A DNA stretch of 14,095 bases from UBA6544 sp049601975 (GTDB lineage Bacteria; Pseudomonadota; Alphaproteobacteria; UBA8366), in the NCBI GenBank assembly GCA_049601975.1, contig JBMYRC010000113.1, forward strand, positions 1 through 14,095, given 5' to 3'. Shown here one piece after another: positions 13,208 through 14,095 of the stretch (positions within the stretch are counted from its first letter, which is position 1; each line of letters starts with the position of its first letter). The notes beneath the pieces were generated by a model. The model did not search any database. It saw only the letters and a program-made list of their open reading frames with translations, and was not told the origin of the DNA. The position numbers and the translations under genes are program-made.

Positions 13208-14005
13208 ATGACAAAGGCAATCCAACTCGACCAACGCGGGCCGGTCTGGGTGTTCACTATCGATCAGCCGGAGAAAATGAACGCGCTCGATTTCACTACC
13301 AATGAAGAGATGACCGACCTCTGGCGGGATTTCGCCAACGACGATGGTGCCCGTGTCGCGGTCGTCACCGGTGCCGGGGAAAAATCTTTTTGCGCGGGCG
13401 CTGATCTCAAGACCTACACGATGCCCTTTGCGACATCGCCGGCGATGAAGTTTCGACACAAATACACCAATGGACCGGGATTCGCGGGCATCACGCGCGG
13501 TATGGAGATCAACAAGCCGGTCATCGCCGCGGTTAATGGGTATGCGATGTCGGGCGGGTTGGAATTGGCGTTGGCGGCCGATTTGCGGTTTTGCTCGCCG
13601 AACGCGCAGTTTGCCTTCCAAGATGTGCGCTGGGGCTTCCATCCTTGTGATGGTGGTTGCGTGCGCTTGCCGCAGATTGTCGGCTTGGGCCATGCGATGG
13701 AATTGATTCTGTCGGGAGACCGGGTCGGCGCAGATCATGCCTTTCGTATTGGGTTGGTGAACCGTATCATTCCAGCGGAAACACTGCTTGAAGAGACACT
13801 GGAATATGCGGACCGATTGGCCGCACGCGCGCCGCTTGCGCAACAAGCTGCGAAAGAAGTCGTCCTAGCCGCATATGGCAAGGCGATGGAAGATGCGTTA
13901 CGGATGGAATCGCGCTCGTTCTACGATCTTGGCCGGACGGAAGACCTCGACGAGGGGACGACCGCGTTTCGCGAAAAGCGGGATGCTAATTTCAAGGGAC
14001 GTTAG
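13208..14005 (+). CDS. Enoyl-CoA hydratase/isomerase family protein (crotonase)
   Basis: A 265 aa crotonase-fold protein acting on an acyl-CoA thioester. The two oxyanion-hole segments are intact: KSFCAGADL (59-67) and NGYAMSGGLELALAADLRF (110-128). Of the two catalytic glutamates of rat enoyl-CoA hydratase, Glu144 is kept (Glu119 in GGLEL) while Glu164 is Asp139 (FAFQDVRWG). It may be a hydratase with conservative replacement, an isomerase or a hydrolase. ATG 13208 has AAAGGA 7 bases upstream; the longer frame from 13124 covers the leader. Its stop is 4 bases from the following TauD-type gene, so the two are cotranscribed and probably act in one pathway. Substrate chain cannot be predicted. 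Confidence 0.93.
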   Translation: MTKAIQLDQRGPVWVFTIDQPEKMNALDFTTNEEMTDLWRDFANDDGARVAVVTGAGEKSFCAGADLKTYTMPFATSPAMKFRHKYTNGPGFAGITRGMEINKPVIAAVNGYAMSGGLELALAADLRFCSPNAQFAFQDVRWGFHPCDGGCVRLPQIVGLGHAMELILSGDRVGADHAFRIGLVNRIIPAETLLEETLEYADRLAARAPLAQQAAKEVVLAAYGKAMEDALRMESRSFYDLGRTEDLDEGTTAFREKRDANFKGR

Positions 14006-14009
14006 AACA

Positions 14010-14095
14010 ATGGAACATCAGGTATTAGGGCCCGGTTTCGCTGTTGAAATCACCGGTGTCGACCTCACGCAAGAGCAATCCGAAAGTACGGTCGA
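14010..14095 (+). CDS. TauD/TfdA-type 2-oxoglutarate-dependent dioxygenase, N-terminus only
   Basis: The first 28 codons before the right edge read MEHQVLGPGFAVEITGVDLT followed by QEQSESTV. The GxGFxxEITGVDL pattern is the standard N-terminal strand of TauD/TfdA Fe(II)/2-oxoglutarate dioxygenases, which hydroxylate taurine, 2,4-D, carnitine precursors and other small acids. The HxD...H iron motif lies outside the window, so activity cannot be checked. The ATG is 4 bases after the crotonase stop, with AAGGGA at the end of that gene as probable ribosome site. Substrate is unknown. Confidence 0.82.
   Translation, partial: MEHQVLGPGFAVEITGVDLTQEQSESTV

Overview
The window looks like chromosomal DNA of an alphaproteobacterium with a broad catabolic repertoire, probably near Rhodospirillales. 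This rests on moderately high GC, gene content (UPF0311/DUF3237, DUF1989, GlcDEF, crotonases, Rieske oxygenase, LLM flavoenzyme) and dispersed palindromic intergenic repeats. No rRNA, tRNA, CRISPR array, insertion sequence or integrase was seen. The taxonomic call is inference.

Layout. Positions 1-206 hold the 3' end of an unrecognised + strand gene. It converges on a DUF3237 gene (687-232, -), which is divergent from a Tat-type PhoD-like phosphatase (814-1923, +). The phosphatase overlaps the tail of glcF by 21 bases. From 9019 down to 1903 six genes run leftward: a DUF1989 protein, a Rieske oxygenase alpha subunit, a D-2-hydroxyacid dehydrogenase, then glcD, glcE and glcF. The first three are tightly packed (15 and 4 base gaps). 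A 101-base gap with a hairpin precedes glcD, and a 169-base gap full of nested palindromes separates glcD from glcE. To the right are a CxxC AhpD/CMD-like protein (9168-9764, +), a convergent repeat-filled junction, a RidA-SDR pair (11036-9864, -), a divergent SsuD-like LLM monooxygenase (11155-12270, +), about 0.9 kb of decayed minus-strand genes, a crotonase (13208-14005, +) and the first 28 codons of a TauD/TfdA dioxygenase (14010 onward).

How the genes may work together (inference). The leftward run pairs a Rieske oxygenase whose inter-subunit bridging residue is Glu, as in carnitine monooxygenase CntA, with a DUF1989 protein and two routes for 2-hydroxy/2-oxo acids: an NAD(P)-dependent dehydrogenase and the membrane-linked flavin/Fe-S glycolate oxidase. 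This suggests oxidative opening of a small, probably nitrogenous compound that yields glyoxylate, glycolate or another 2-hydroxyacid. No Rieske reductase gene is present. The right half adds more oxygenases (LLM, TauD-type) and a crotonase.

Most notable: the catabolic cluster above; an SDR that keeps its fold motifs but has lost Ser, Tyr and Lys of the active site together; the palindrome-rich glcD-glcE spacer; and the hidden pseudogene stretch at 12274-12998, where TetR and Sel1-repeat remnants can still be read across frameshifts.
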